Shown: positions 25,617-34,374 of the stretch, in pieces
Numbering within the stretch: position 1 is the first letter of the stretch
Layout of the letters: every line of letters begins with the position of its first letter
NCBI GenBank assembly: GCA_016713435.1
Contig: JADJPD010000022.1
Span: forward strand, 90,721-154,720
DNA: 64,000 bases
Direction of reading: 5' to 3'
From: Gemmatimonadota bacterium
Lineage (GTDB): Bacteria > Gemmatimonadota > Gemmatimonadetes > Gemmatimonadales > GWC2-71-9
Translations under genes and position numbers: made by a program
The notes under the pieces: generated by a model
Seen by the model: only the letters and a program-made list of their open reading frames with translations
Database searches by the model: none
Told to the model about the DNA's origin: nothing

Positions 25617-28091
25617 TCAGCTCCCGAACTCGAGGATGGTGACGCCGGTGCCGCCCTGGTTGGCGGGGGCGAAGGCGTGGGCCTGCACCCGGCGGTCGCC
25701 CTTGGCCACGCGCTGCACCCGCTCGCGCACAGCACCGGTGCCCTTGCCGTGGATCACGCGCAGGTACGGCTGCTCGGCCAGCACCGCCGCGTCGATGGCG
25801 GCCACCACCGCGTGCTCGGCCTCGTCGCCGCTCAGGCCGCGGAGGTCCAGCTCGTAGTTGTGCTCCAGGGTGGAGACGTCCACCATCGGCTCCTTCTTCC
25901 GCGCGGGCCCCTGCCCGCCCGGCATCGGCGAGAGCGATCCCGGCTCCACCACCAGCTTGAGCGAGCCGACGCGCACCACCACCTTGCCGTCGCCCCGCAC
26001 CTCGAGGACGTCGCCGGGGGTGCCACTGGCCATGCGGACGCGCTGGCCCGGCTCGAAGCTCACCGGCGCGTGCCCATCGGCAGCGGCCTTCTCGTCGAGG
26101 CGCTTCACCGCCGCCTTCGCGACGCCGGCGGCCTCCTCCACCATCCGCCGCGCCTCGCGCGCCGCCGCCTCGTCCGCCTCCTTCACCCGGGCGATGGCGC
26201 GCTCCACCTCTTCCCGGGCCTGCAGCAGGAACTGCCGCGCCTGCTCCCGCGCCGAGCGCTCGGCGCCGCGCTCACGCTCGGTGAGCACCTTGTCGCGCTC
26301 CTTCTGGCGGGCGCCCTGCGCCTCGAGCTCGGCGGTGCGCTGCTCCACGTAGGTGAGCTGCTCGCGGAGCGCCTCCTCGCGGAGCTGCTGCTCCCGCTCC
26401 CGCTGCTCCACCTGCGCCAGCAGCGCGTCGAGCGTCCGCTCCGCCTCCGGCACCTGCGCCTCGGCCTCGGCGAGCACGTCCGGCCGGACCCCGAGCCGCC
26501 GCGCGATGGCCAGCCCGTAACTCCGCCCCGGCACGCCCTTCTGCAGGCGATAGGTGGGCTGCAGCGTCGCCGCGTCGAACTGCAGTGAGGCATTCACCAC
26601 GCCCTTCGCCGAGGTGGCGAGCCGCTTGAGCGCGCCGAGGTGCGTGGTGGCGAGCGTGAGCACCTGCCGCCGCGTGAGCGCCAGCAGGGCCGCGCCGGCG
26701 AGGGCGCTGCCCTCGGCCGGGTCGGTGCCGCTCCCGATCTCGTCGAGGAGGACGAGGCTCCGCTCGTCCGCCTCGTCGAGGATGACGCGCAGCAGCGCCA
26801 GGTGGGCGCTGAAGGTGGAGAGGCTCGCGGCGATGGACTGCCGGTCCCCGATGTCGGCGAAGATCCGCTCCACGATCGGCAGCCGGCTCCCCGGCCCCAC
26901 CGGCGGGATGATCCCGCTCTGCGCCATGGCGACGTGGAGCCCCACCGCCTTCAGGAGCACCGACTTGCCGCCGGTGTTGGGGCCGGAGAGGAGCACGGTG
27001 CGCTCGCCGTCCTCGAGCGTCAGGTCAAAGGGCACCACCGGCACGGTGCCGCCGATGAGCAGCGGATGGCGGCCGTTGTTCACCACCAGGCCGCCCGGCG
27101 CCGGCGCCACCTCGGGCGCGTAGCCGTCCACCAGCGCGGCATAGCGGGCGCGCGCGGCGAGGTCGTCCACGGCCACGCACATGGCGTGGAGGTCCTTGAG
27201 CAGCGGCTGCGCGGGGCGCAGGAGGTCGGTGAGGTCCCGGAGGACCTTCAGCTCCTCCCGCTGCGCCGCCGCCTCGGCCTCACGCATGGCGTTGCCGAGG
27301 GGGATGACCGACGCGGGCTCGAGGTAGAGCGTGGCGCCGCTCGCCGACTCGCCGTGGATGATGCCGTCGGGGCGGCCGCGCAGGTCGCGCGGGACCGGGA
27401 TCACGTAGCGGCCGTCGCGGAGCGTCACCCCACCGTCGCCGCCCACGGCGCGGAGGATGGCCTCGAGGCGCTGGACCAGGCGGTCGCGCGCGGTGCGGAT
27501 CTCGCTCCGGGCGGACGCCAGCGCGGGGCTCGCCGAGTCGCGCACGGCGCCGTCGTCGTCCAGCGACTGCTCCAGCTTCCGCTCGAACGGCTTGGGCGGC
27601 AGTTCCACCCGGAGCGGCACCACGCCCGGCGCCTCCGGCTCCACCCGCTTCAGTTCCTCCAGCACCAGCCGGGAGGCGGTGAGTGTCCGGCGGATGGCCA
27701 GCAGTTCCTGCGCATCGAGCACGCTGCCCGGGATGCGGAGGCGGCCGAGGGCGTTCTTCACCTCCGGGACCGACTCCGCGACCACCCCGCGGTTCCGCCG
27801 CGCCAGGGCCGCCAGCTCCGACACCCGCGCCAGCTCCTGCCGGATTTCCGCCGCCACGAAGGACGGGCACCGCGCCCGGAGACTCGCCGCGCCGAGCGGG
27901 CCGGCGGCGAGGGCGGCCACGGCATCGAGCACCTGCGCAAACTCGAGCGCCTCCAGCGGCTCCGCCCACGCGGCGAGGAGCAGGTCTTCGCTGCCGGACG
28001 TCGTGACCACCCGCTCCAAAGCGGACGGGGTGCCTGCGTCCGCAGACGCCGGCACCCCGTCGGGGAAGTCGGATGGGATCTGGTCGGTCAT
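25617..28091 (-). CDS. mutS2: Endonuclease MutS2
   Basis: An 824-aa MutS2 acting on recombination intermediates or collided ribosomes. After a 30-residue low-complexity lead come the MutS-like core, the ATPase with Walker A LLSGPNTGGKSVLLKAVGL, signature ERIFADIGDRQSIAASLSTF and Walker B LVLLDEIGSGTDP, a long coiled coil (about 510-640), a KOW-like segment and a C-terminal Smr nuclease domain (LDLRGLSGDEAEHAV, then VIHGKGTGAVRERVQ). The frame is intact. It leads the mutS2-dnaG-recJ run. Confidence 0.95.
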   Translation of the reverse strand: MTDQIPSDFPDGVPASADAGTPSALERVVTTSGSEDLLLAAWAEPLEALEFAQVLDAVAALAAGPLGAASLRARCPSFVAAEIRQELARVSELAALARRNRGVVAESVPEVKNALGRLRIPGSVLDAQELLAIRRTLTASRLVLEELKRVEPEAPGVVPLRVELPPKPFERKLEQSLDDDGAVRDSASPALASARSEIRTARDRLVQRLEAILRAVGGDGGVTLRDGRYVIPVPRDLRGRPDGIIHGESASGATLYLEPASVIPLGNAMREAEAAAQREELKVLRDLTDLLRPAQPLLKDLHAMCVAVDDLAARARYAALVDGYAPEVAPAPGGLVVNNGRHPLLIGGTVPVVPFDLTLEDGERTVLLSGPNTGGKSVLLKAVGLHVAMAQSGIIPPVGPGSRLPIVERIFADIGDRQSIAASLSTFSAHLALLRVILDEADERSLVLLDEIGSGTDPAEGSALAGAALLALTRRQVLTLATTHLGALKRLATSAKGVVNASLQFDAATLQPTYRLQKGVPGRSYGLAIARRLGVRPDVLAEAEAQVPEAERTLDALLAQVEQREREQQLREEALREQLTYVEQRTAELEAQGARQKERDKVLTERERGAERSAREQARQFLLQAREEVERAIARVKEADEAAAREARRMVEEAAGVAKAAVKRLDEKAAADGHAPVSFEPGQRVRMASGTPGDVLEVRGDGKVVVRVGSLKLVVEPGSLSPMPGGQGPARKKEPMVDVSTLEHNYELDLRGLSGDEAEHAVVAAIDAAVLAEQPYLRVIHGKGTGAVRERVQRVAKGDRRVQAHAFAPANQGGTGVTILEFGS

Positions 28092-28262
28092 CGGGCGCGC
28101 GTCCTGCGCGGTGCCGGACCGGGCTGGTGCACTGCCATCACGAAGGACTCAGTCCACACTCAGGAGTCAGGGGGCCCACGCATCCCCTGCTCGCAGGGGC
28201 TATGCTCTTGCTGGACGTCAACTTACGCCTGCCCGCGCCAATCCACAAGGCGCGAGACCGCC

Positions 28263-29915
28263 TCACTCCAGCGTGAACCACTGCACCTCGACCCGGCGGT
28301 TCTTGTCCGGGTCGGGGCCGGCGGGCTCTTCCCAGCCGCGGCCCACGATCTCCAGCCGCTTGGGGTCCACGTTGTAGCGCCGGATCAGCTGGCGCTGGAT
28401 CTCGGCCGCGCGATCGCGCGAGAGGCCCATGGCCTTGAGCCCCTGCTGCCGCACAAACGCCTCCCCGCCCTGCCGCCGGAACTCCTCCACCATGGAGTTG
28501 TCCACGTGGCCGCGGAGGAGGAGCGTCGAGCCCGGGCTCACCGCGAGCAGCTGCTTGGTGGCCTCGAGGTTGGCCACGTTCTCGCTGTTGGCGAGGTCGA
28601 GTTCGGCCGAGTTGGGCTTGAAGTAGAAGCGGATGTCCTTGGAGAGGAGTGGATCCGTCTCCACGGTGCCGCCGCTCGCGCTCTTGATCGGCGCGATGGC
28701 CACCTTCTGGTCGGCGAAGAGTCCCGCCGCCTTGAGGGCCGCGAGCGCCGTCCCGTCGGCGAAGCGCGAGGCATCGGCCGGGTTGGGGATCAGCTGGCTG
28801 CCGTAGGCGAGGACCGCCGACTGGTAGATGCCGCCGAAGCTCCCCGCCGCGTCGATCTCGCCGGAGAAGAACGCGAGGTTCTCGGGGAAGTTGGAGAGGT
28901 GCACCTTCTGCAGCTCCGCCCGGGCCTGGTCCGGCGTCCACTTGAACGCCTGCGCCACCACGCTGAGCTGCGATTCGGGGTTGTCGCGCACCAGCTTGTT
29001 CCCCTCGAGCAGGGCGCGGACGATCCCCTCCACCATCTGCGGATGCGCCGCCGCGAAGCCCTCGTTCAGCACCAGCACGTCCGCCACGATGAGCAGGTTG
29101 CGGTTGCTGGTGAGGAGCCTGGCCTTCCCCTGCGACCCCTGCAGCACCTCGGTGGTCTTGGGCTCCCAGGTGACGGCGCCGGCCAGGCGGCCCTTGCCGT
29201 TCAGCTCCGAGAGGAAGAGGTCCCCGGCGGCGAAGCCGTCCTCGGTGTACACCAGGTTGAGCGCGTCGCCCGACGGCGAGTCGTCGAGCGAGCCGAGGGG
29301 ATTGATGGGGAGCCCCGCCTCCTGCGCCAGGTAGCGGATGAAGAAGTCGGTCTCGGTGAACTGCGCCGCGGCCACCACCTTGCCGCGGAGGTCGTTCACC
29401 TTCTTGATGTCGCGGGTCACCAGGATGCCGTCGGCGCCGCGGGAGAAGCCGATCTGCGCCGGCACCTTCACCCGGAACTGCCGCCCGTACACCGCCAGCA
29501 CGTCCGCCGTGGTGGCGGACCCGGCCAGCCGCCCGGCGTTGAGCGCCGACCAGCTCTCCTCCTCCGACACCGTCAGCTTCACCTTGCAGCCGCAGTACTT
29601 GGTGAAGAGCGACCCGGCCGACGGCTGCAGCCCCCCGTTGGCGGCAATGAGCCCCGCATAGCCGGCGTACTCGCTCAGCTCGATGACCACGGTGCTGTCG
29701 GCGGGCACGGCGTAGGTGCCGGCCGCGTCGAGGGTCGGCACTTCCTGGGCGAGGGTGCTCACCTCGGCCGCCGGCTCCTCGGCGGTGCCCGGCATGGCGG
29801 GCAGCTTCACCCCGCCCTTCTGGATCATCCCGTAGCCGAAGTAGACCAGCCCGCCGATCAGCGCAAAGGAGATCAGCTTCCCGAGGAAGGTGAAGCCCGG
29901 CTTGGACTCAGCCAT
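28263..29915 (-). CDS. Membrane-anchored substrate-binding protein fused to OmpA domain
   Basis: A 550-aa fusion. Residues 10-32 form a transmembrane anchor (LGKLISFALIGGLVYFGYGM). Residues about 70-380 resemble periplasmic binding proteins of the PstS/NMT1 class (VVIELSEYAGYAGLIAANGG; EESWSALNAGRLAGSATTADV). Residues about 430-550 are an OmpA-like peptidoglycan-binding domain (IRFYFKPNSAELDL, RGHVDNSM, DPDKNRRVEVQWF). No permease or ABC ATPase is nearby, so it probably senses or tethers rather than imports. Its start overlaps pspA by 8 bp, making it part of the envelope-stress cluster. Confidence 0.85.
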   Translation of the reverse strand: MAESKPGFTFLGKLISFALIGGLVYFGYGMIQKGGVKLPAMPGTAEEPAAEVSTLAQEVPTLDAAGTYAVPADSTVVIELSEYAGYAGLIAANGGLQPSAGSLFTKYCGCKVKLTVSEEESWSALNAGRLAGSATTADVLAVYGRQFRVKVPAQIGFSRGADGILVTRDIKKVNDLRGKVVAAAQFTETDFFIRYLAQEAGLPINPLGSLDDSPSGDALNLVYTEDGFAAGDLFLSELNGKGRLAGAVTWEPKTTEVLQGSQGKARLLTSNRNLLIVADVLVLNEGFAAAHPQMVEGIVRALLEGNKLVRDNPESQLSVVAQAFKWTPDQARAELQKVHLSNFPENLAFFSGEIDAAGSFGGIYQSAVLAYGSQLIPNPADASRFADGTALAALKAAGLFADQKVAIAPIKSASGGTVETDPLLSKDIRFYFKPNSAELDLANSENVANLEATKQLLAVSPGSTLLLRGHVDNSMVEEFRRQGGEAFVRQQGLKAMGLSRDRAAEIQRQLIRRYNVDPKRLEIVGRGWEEPAGPDPDKNRRVEVQWFTLE

Positions 29916-30645
29916 TGGGACCCATCTCCTTCTGCGCCTGCGGCGCCTGCGACGTGCCGCCCGCCTGGATGCCCTGGCTGGCCAGGAACTCCGCCAGCGC
30001 GGCCTGCTCCAGCGCCTTGGACTCGTTCTCCTTCTCGCGGACCTTGTCCATGTCCACGATGTCCTTCGCCACCCGCGCCTTGCCGGCGGACATCTCGTAG
30101 CGCTTCTGCAGCACTTCTTCCACCGTCTTCATGGTGTCGCCCAGGTCCCCCACCTTGAAGGTGGCGCTGGAGAGGGCGCCGGCCGCCTCGGCCTGCGCCT
30201 CCTTGATCTTCACCTGGTCGAGCTGCTTCTCGAGCCGGCGCACCTTCTCCTCGAACTCCTTCTGCACGATCTTGGCCTGCCGCAGGTTGGCCTGGTAGGC
30301 CTCCTCGCTCTCGGTGAGCTCGGCCATGTCGGTCTGGAGGTCCGCCTTGAGCTCCTGCAGCTCGCGCGCGAGCGTGCCGGCCAGCTCGACGTTGCCCGCC
30401 TGGTGGTTGGCCAGGATCCGGCGCTCGAGGTCCTGCGCCCGGCCCGTCTTCATCTTCACCTGGCCCTTGAGCCGCTCGGCCACGCCGGCCATCCGCGCCA
30501 GGGCGCTGTTGTACTGCGCCATCTTCTCCCGGAACTCCATCCGCGCCGCCTCCATCAGCGCCTCGGGATTCTGCTCCTCCAGCCCGCTGATGAAGAGGGA
30601 GAGGAACCCGCGGAAGAGCCTGCCGACGCGTGCGAAGATGGCCAT
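29908..30645 (-). CDS. pspA: PspA/IM30 (Vipp1) family membrane-stress protein
   Basis: A 245-aa ESCRT-III-like protein. It has the N-terminal amphipathic helix MAIFARVGRLFRGFLSLFIS, the EEQNPEALMEAARMEFREKM segment, and long charged helices through about residue 215. PspA proteins coat and stabilise damaged inner membrane. No pspB, pspC or pspF is visible; the partners here are a classic AAA+ ATPase, a membrane coiled-coil protein and an SBP-OmpA fusion. A 105-bp gap with a palindromic repeat separates it from the upstream AAA+ gene. Confidence 0.93.
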   Translation of the reverse strand: MAIFARVGRLFRGFLSLFISGLEEQNPEALMEAARMEFREKMAQYNSALARMAGVAERLKGQVKMKTGRAQDLERRILANHQAGNVELAGTLARELQELKADLQTDMAELTESEEAYQANLRQAKIVQKEFEEKVRRLEKQLDQVKIKEAQAEAAGALSSATFKVGDLGDTMKTVEEVLQKRYEMSAGKARVAKDIVDMDKVREKENESKALEQAALAEFLASQGIQAGGTSQAPQAQKEMGPNG

Positions 30646-30714
30646 GGACGATCTCCGAAGTAGGAGCCCAGAATGTCGGGGTGGTTCCCGGACTGTCAAA
30701 CCAGCCTGCCGTGG

Positions 30715-30735
30715 GGCCGGAGCGCCGCTCCGGCC
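30715..30735. repeat. Perfect palindrome with GAGCGCCGCTC core
   Basis: GGCCGGAGCG and CGCTCCGGCC are 10-bp perfect arms around a single C, followed by CACTCGA. The core GAGCGCCGCTC and the flank CACTCGA are shared with the palindrome at 51777. It lies between the AAA+ gene and pspA and could form a hairpin that uncouples their expression. Confidence 0.65.
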
Positions 30736-30750
30736 ACTCGATCTCCAGTG

Positions 30751-32466
30751 TCAGACGAACCGCCGCAACTCCTCGATCCGCCGCTCGATCTCCTCCGGCC
30801 CGAGTTCCCGGTAGCGCGCCGGCAGGAAGCGCACGTCGGTGCACTCCTTCACCGCCACCAGGTCCATGTACTCGAGCTTCCGGGTGTGCGCGTTGGGGCG
30901 CACCTCCTGGAACACCTGCGTCAGGATCTCCTTGAGCGCCGGCCGCGGCTCCGCGGCCAGCTCCCAGATCCGGAGGCCACGGACAAAGACGCCCTCGATC
31001 TCGTTGCCGCCGAGCGTGATCGTCGGCGGCAGCTCCGGGAGGTCGGCCTCGGCGATCGGGATCTTCACCTTGCGCGCCACGGCCAGCAGCAGGGCGCGGC
31101 GCTCCGCGTCGGTCTCGGGCGGGAAGAGCGGGATGTGGACGTCGAGGCGCCCCTGGCGCTTGAGGTCCACCTCCAGCAGGTCGGGCCGCGAGGTGGCGAA
31201 GACCCAGATGATCCGCCCCCGGTTCCGCGTGTCCGACATCTCCTTGGCGAGCATCGAGTACACCCGGCCGGAGAGCCCGCCGTCGCCCTCGCCGCCCTCG
31301 CGCTTGCCGGCGGCCTGGTCGGCCTCGTCCACGAAGACCACCACCTGGCCGAGCGCCCGGAGGACCGAGAAGATCTTCTCGAGGTTCCCCTCGGTGGCGC
31401 CCACCCAGCGGTCGCGGAAGTTCTTGAAGACCACGCAGGGGATGCCGAGTTCGCCGGCCCAGCAGGTCACGATGAACGTCTTCCCGGTCCCGATCCGCCC
31501 CGCGATGAGGTACCCCATCGGCAGCGCGTGGAGCGCGCCCCGGCGCAGGAGCTCGGTGTCCTCGCGGAGCCAGGCGCGCACGGCGTCGAAGCCGGCGACG
31601 TTGTCGAGCGTGAAGCTGGACTCGATGAACTCCATCAGCCCCGCGCACTCCCGCTCGATGGCATCCTTCTTCTGCCGGGTGAGCCACTGCCGCGTGATCC
31701 GCTCCCCGTTCCGGAGCGCCAGCGCCAGCACCCGCTTGGCGCCGATCCGCGACAGCCCCGTGAGCCGGCTCGCCAGCTGGTCCACCGGCACGTCGCTCTT
31801 CGCGGGGAGTTCCGTCAGCTCCCCGGCGATCAGCGCCTCGAGGTACTCCCGCATCTCCCCCTCGTCGGGGAGCGGCACCCGGAGCGCCACGGCGTGCGGG
31901 TTCTCGGCCACCAGCTCGTTCAGGTCCTGCAGCTCCTCGGTGAGCAGCACCGTGACGATGTTGGCGTGCAGGATCCCCGGGTCGTTGGCCCAGCCCAGCA
32001 CCTTGACCACGTTGGCGCTGAAGGCGCCGCCGAGTGAGGCGGCCTCGCCGCGCGGCACCACGAACTCCGCGAAGTCCACCACCACCGCGATCCTGGGCCG
32101 CGGCTTCTCCGGCGCGAGCGCCGCGAGGTTGAGCGAGCGCAGCAGGTAGCGGTCAATCAGCTCGAGCGCCGCCCCCGGCTCCCGCAGGTACTGCATCGCC
32201 TTCCCGTCGTCGCCGAGGGCGTCACGCACCCACTTGCCCCAGTCCTCGCCGCCCTTGATGGCTCGGACCCCGCGGCTCCGGTCATAGTGCAGCACCACGT
32301 CGTACCCCGGCCACATCACCTCGTCGAGGTACTGCTTCAGCGAATACATCTTCCCGCCGTGCGGCAGCACGTCGAAGATGTTGCCATGGATCAGGAACTG
32401 GGCGCAGGCGCCGGACCGGTAGAGGTCCTGCAGCTCCCTGGCCCAGGGGGGCAGCGTGGGGCTCAC
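30751..32466 (-). CDS. AAA+ ATPase (Ycf46/SpoVK-like) of the PspA cluster
   Basis: A 571-aa protein whose N-terminal half (about 1-270) looks like a degenerate AAA module (FLIHGNIFDVLPHGGK; RIAVVVDFAEFVVPRG). The C-terminal half is an active classic AAA domain: Walker A AGRIGTGKTF near residue 320, pore-like FRDRWVGATEGNLEKIF, Walker B VVFVDEADQ near 373, sensor FATSRPDLL and arginine fingers KRQGRLD near 437. The GAFTGA loop of PspF-type activators is absent, so this is a remodelling ATPase rather than a sigma-54 activator. GTG at 32466 overlaps the coiled-coil gene. It probably remodels PspA or its partners (inference). Confidence 0.88.
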   Translation of the reverse strand: MSPTLPPWARELQDLYRSGACAQFLIHGNIFDVLPHGGKMYSLKQYLDEVMWPGYDVVLHYDRSRGVRAIKGGEDWGKWVRDALGDDGKAMQYLREPGAALELIDRYLLRSLNLAALAPEKPRPRIAVVVDFAEFVVPRGEAASLGGAFSANVVKVLGWANDPGILHANIVTVLLTEELQDLNELVAENPHAVALRVPLPDEGEMREYLEALIAGELTELPAKSDVPVDQLASRLTGLSRIGAKRVLALALRNGERITRQWLTRQKKDAIERECAGLMEFIESSFTLDNVAGFDAVRAWLREDTELLRRGALHALPMGYLIAGRIGTGKTFIVTCWAGELGIPCVVFKNFRDRWVGATEGNLEKIFSVLRALGQVVVFVDEADQAAGKREGGEGDGGLSGRVYSMLAKEMSDTRNRGRIIWVFATSRPDLLEVDLKRQGRLDVHIPLFPPETDAERRALLLAVARKVKIPIAEADLPELPPTITLGGNEIEGVFVRGLRIWELAAEPRPALKEILTQVFQEVRPNAHTRKLEYMDLVAVKECTDVRFLPARYRELGPEEIERRIEELRRFV

Positions 32467-33320
32467 TGGGTCTCCCGGAGGGTGGCGCGCGCCGCGACGG
32501 CGGGCGGCTCCTCGAGCAGGTCGTCGAGGGAGCCGTACATCTTCTGCTGGTCGGCCAGCCAGGCGGAGGCGCCGCCGAGGCTGCCGGTGATCTCGTCGAG
32601 ACGGCTGGAGAGGCCGGCGGCATCGGTGGAGAGCGCGGCCTGTTCCCGCAGCAGCTCGAGCTGCTCCTGGATGCGGAGGATCTCCGCCTCCAGGAAGTCC
32701 AGCTTGGCGCGCCCGTCGGTGCGCTGCTTCACCCGCTGCTCCAGGATCTCGGCCTGCTGCTCCAGGCTCTTCCGGAGCTCGTCGGTGATCCCGGGATCGC
32801 CGAGGCGGCGCCGCACCATCTCGAGGCGGGACTCGATCTCCTCGGTCTCGTTGAGGGTCGGGTCCTTGAGCACCCGGCTCATGCTGCGCCGCGCCGTGAG
32901 GAGCTTGAGGTACACCCAGGTGAGCCGCCCCAGGTTCTCCCCCTGCACCTCCACGCCCGCGCCGCTCGGGTCCTGCTGCTTGAGCTGCTCCAGGATGGCG
33001 CGGCAGCGGGCCACGAAGGCCACGTAGCGCGCCTGGTCGGGGCCCGGCAGCCGCGCCACGAGCTGGTCGTGCCGCTTCTGCCAGTCCACGTCCTCCTGGC
33101 CGGCCATGCCGCGCCGGTCCACCACCTTCTGGAACCGCCCGTTGGTGGCCAGGCCAAAGAGGTACGCCAGCTCCACGCCCGCGCCGATCAGCCAGAAGCC
33201 GGGATTGGTGAGCCCCGCCAGCCCGAAGGCCACGAGCCCCACCCAGTTGGGCGCCACGAACATGCCGAACGGCCGCGCATTGAACGCGGCCGCGAGGTAG
33301 CTGCCGAAGCCTTTCTTCAT
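32463..33320 (-). CDS. Membrane coiled-coil protein of the PspA cluster
   Basis: A 285-aa protein of unrecognised family. Two adjacent hydrophobic segments (about residues 18-34 and 39-56, LVAFGLAGL and FWLIGAGVELAYLFGL) form a membrane hairpin near the N-terminus. A long charged helical region with coiled-coil character follows (about 75-260, e.g. KLDFLEAEILRIQEQLELLR). It overlaps HIT upstream and the AAA+ gene downstream by 4 bp each. It may be the inner-membrane partner of the ATPase or of PspA, taking the place of PspB/C; this is inference from context. Confidence 0.78.
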   Translation of the reverse strand: MKKGFGSYLAAAFNARPFGMFVAPNWVGLVAFGLAGLTNPGFWLIGAGVELAYLFGLATNGRFQKVVDRRGMAGQEDVDWQKRHDQLVARLPGPDQARYVAFVARCRAILEQLKQQDPSGAGVEVQGENLGRLTWVYLKLLTARRSMSRVLKDPTLNETEEIESRLEMVRRRLGDPGITDELRKSLEQQAEILEQRVKQRTDGRAKLDFLEAEILRIQEQLELLREQAALSTDAAGLSSRLDEITGSLGGASAWLADQQKMYGSLDDLLEEPPAVAARATLRETQ

Positions 33321-33667
33321 CCCGGAGGCCACCCGAGGCGGCGCCCGCCCAGCAGGTGGAGGTGGAGGTGATGCACCGACTGCCCCGCGTCGGGCCCGGT
33401 GTTGGTGACGATGCGGTAGCCGCCCTGGTCGAGCCCCAGCTCCGTGGCCACCTCGGCCGCGAACACCAGGAGCTTGCCGAGCGCCGCCTCGCTGTCGGCG
33501 ACACCGGCGGCGTCCCGCACCGCGGCGAAGTGCTTGGTGGGAATCACCAGCACGTGCACCGGCGCCTGCGGCGTCAGGTCGTGGAAGGCCACCGCGTCGG
33601 GGCTCTTCCTCACCACCTTCGCCGGGATCTCGCCCCGGGCAATCTTGCAGAAGATGCAGTCGCTCAT
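33317..33667 (-). CDS. HIT-family nucleotide hydrolase (HinT-like)
   Basis: A 116-aa purine-nucleoside phosphoramidase-like protein. N-terminal CIFCKIARGEIPAKVV, APVHVLVIPTKHF and the histidine triad HHLHLHLLGGR (HxHxH) are intact, and CxxC is at residues 4-7. It lies in the chain of 4-bp overlaps between rsmE and the membrane coiled-coil gene. Confidence 0.95.
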   Translation of the reverse strand: MSDCIFCKIARGEIPAKVVRKSPDAVAFHDLTPQAPVHVLVIPTKHFAAVRDAAGVADSEAALGKLLVFAAEVATELGLDQGGYRIVTNTGPDAGQSVHHLHLHLLGGRRLGWPPG

Positions 33668-34374
33668 CCGTCCCCCCGGTGGCGTGCCTGCCACGCCGTG
33701 GACAAGGCGGCGAGGGCCGCCGTCTCGTAGCGCAGGATGTGCGGGCCGAGCGCCACCGGCACCCACGCGGCACTCAGGATGCGGTCCCGTTCGGTCGCGG
33801 TAAAGCCCCCCTCGGGCCCCACCAGCACCGTCAGGGTGTCGCTCACGCCCAGCGAGGGCGCGGCGCTCCCCGCGTGGTCCGCCAGCCAGCACGCGCCCTG
33901 CGGCGCCTCCGCCAGGAACTGCTCCAGCCCCACGCACTCCGCCACCGCGCATTCCCAGGCGGCGGAGCACTGCTTGAGCGCCTCGCGGGAGCGGCGGCGC
34001 ACCTTGTCGAGCGTCCCCTCGCGCACCCGCGTGGCCACGTTGGCGGTGCGGTCGGTCTCGATGGGCACGATGCGGGTGGCGCCGAGCTGCACCGCCTGCT
34101 CCGCCAGCAGCGCAAACCGCTCCCGGTCCCCGGCCCCCACGGCGAGCGTCACGGCGGGCGGCCGCGGCTCGCGGCTGACCCGGTCCACCGCCACCGAGAG
34201 CACCTTCCCCGCCCAGCGCAGCTGCCCGGTGCCGCGGCATCCCGCGCCGTCGAGCAGCATCACCGCCTCCCCCTCGCGGGCGCGGCGCACGGTGAGGTGG
34301 TGCTGCTCCTCCTCCTCGAGCGCCAGCTCCGCGCCCGCCACCAGGGTGCCCGGCGTCGCGAGGACGGTGATCAT
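33664..34374 (-). CDS. rsmE: 16S rRNA (uracil-N3-1498) methyltransferase
   Basis: RsmE (236 aa), a SPOUT methyltransferase. The N-terminal PUA-like part contains EEEQHHLTVRRAREGE. The knot region shows LAVGAGDRERFALLAEQAVQLGA, SREALKQCSAAWE, VLVGPEGGFTATERDRI and LGPHILRYETAALAAL. ATG at 34374 overlaps prmA by 4 bp and the 3' end overlaps the HIT gene. The dnaJ-prmA-rsmE order is typical of heat-shock operons. Confidence 0.95.
   Translation of the reverse strand: MITVLATPGTLVAGAELALEEEEQHHLTVRRAREGEAVMLLDGAGCRGTGQLRWAGKVLSVAVDRVSREPRPPAVTLAVGAGDRERFALLAEQAVQLGATRIVPIETDRTANVATRVREGTLDKVRRRSREALKQCSAAWECAVAECVGLEQFLAEAPQGACWLADHAGSAAPSLGVSDTLTVLVGPEGGFTATERDRILSAAWVPVALGPHILRYETAALAALSTAWQARHRGDG

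Noticed and set aside
28183..28200. Hairpin CCCCTG-CTCG-CAGGGG in the gap downstream of the SBP-OmpA gene
   Set aside because: The stem is short, no T-tract follows on either strand and no repeat-family flank is present; a terminator cannot be supported.
26640..30158. Long plus-strand open frame across mutS2 and the SBP-OmpA gene
   Set aside because: It crosses two convincing minus-strand genes and the gap between them, has low-complexity composition and no recognisable motif.
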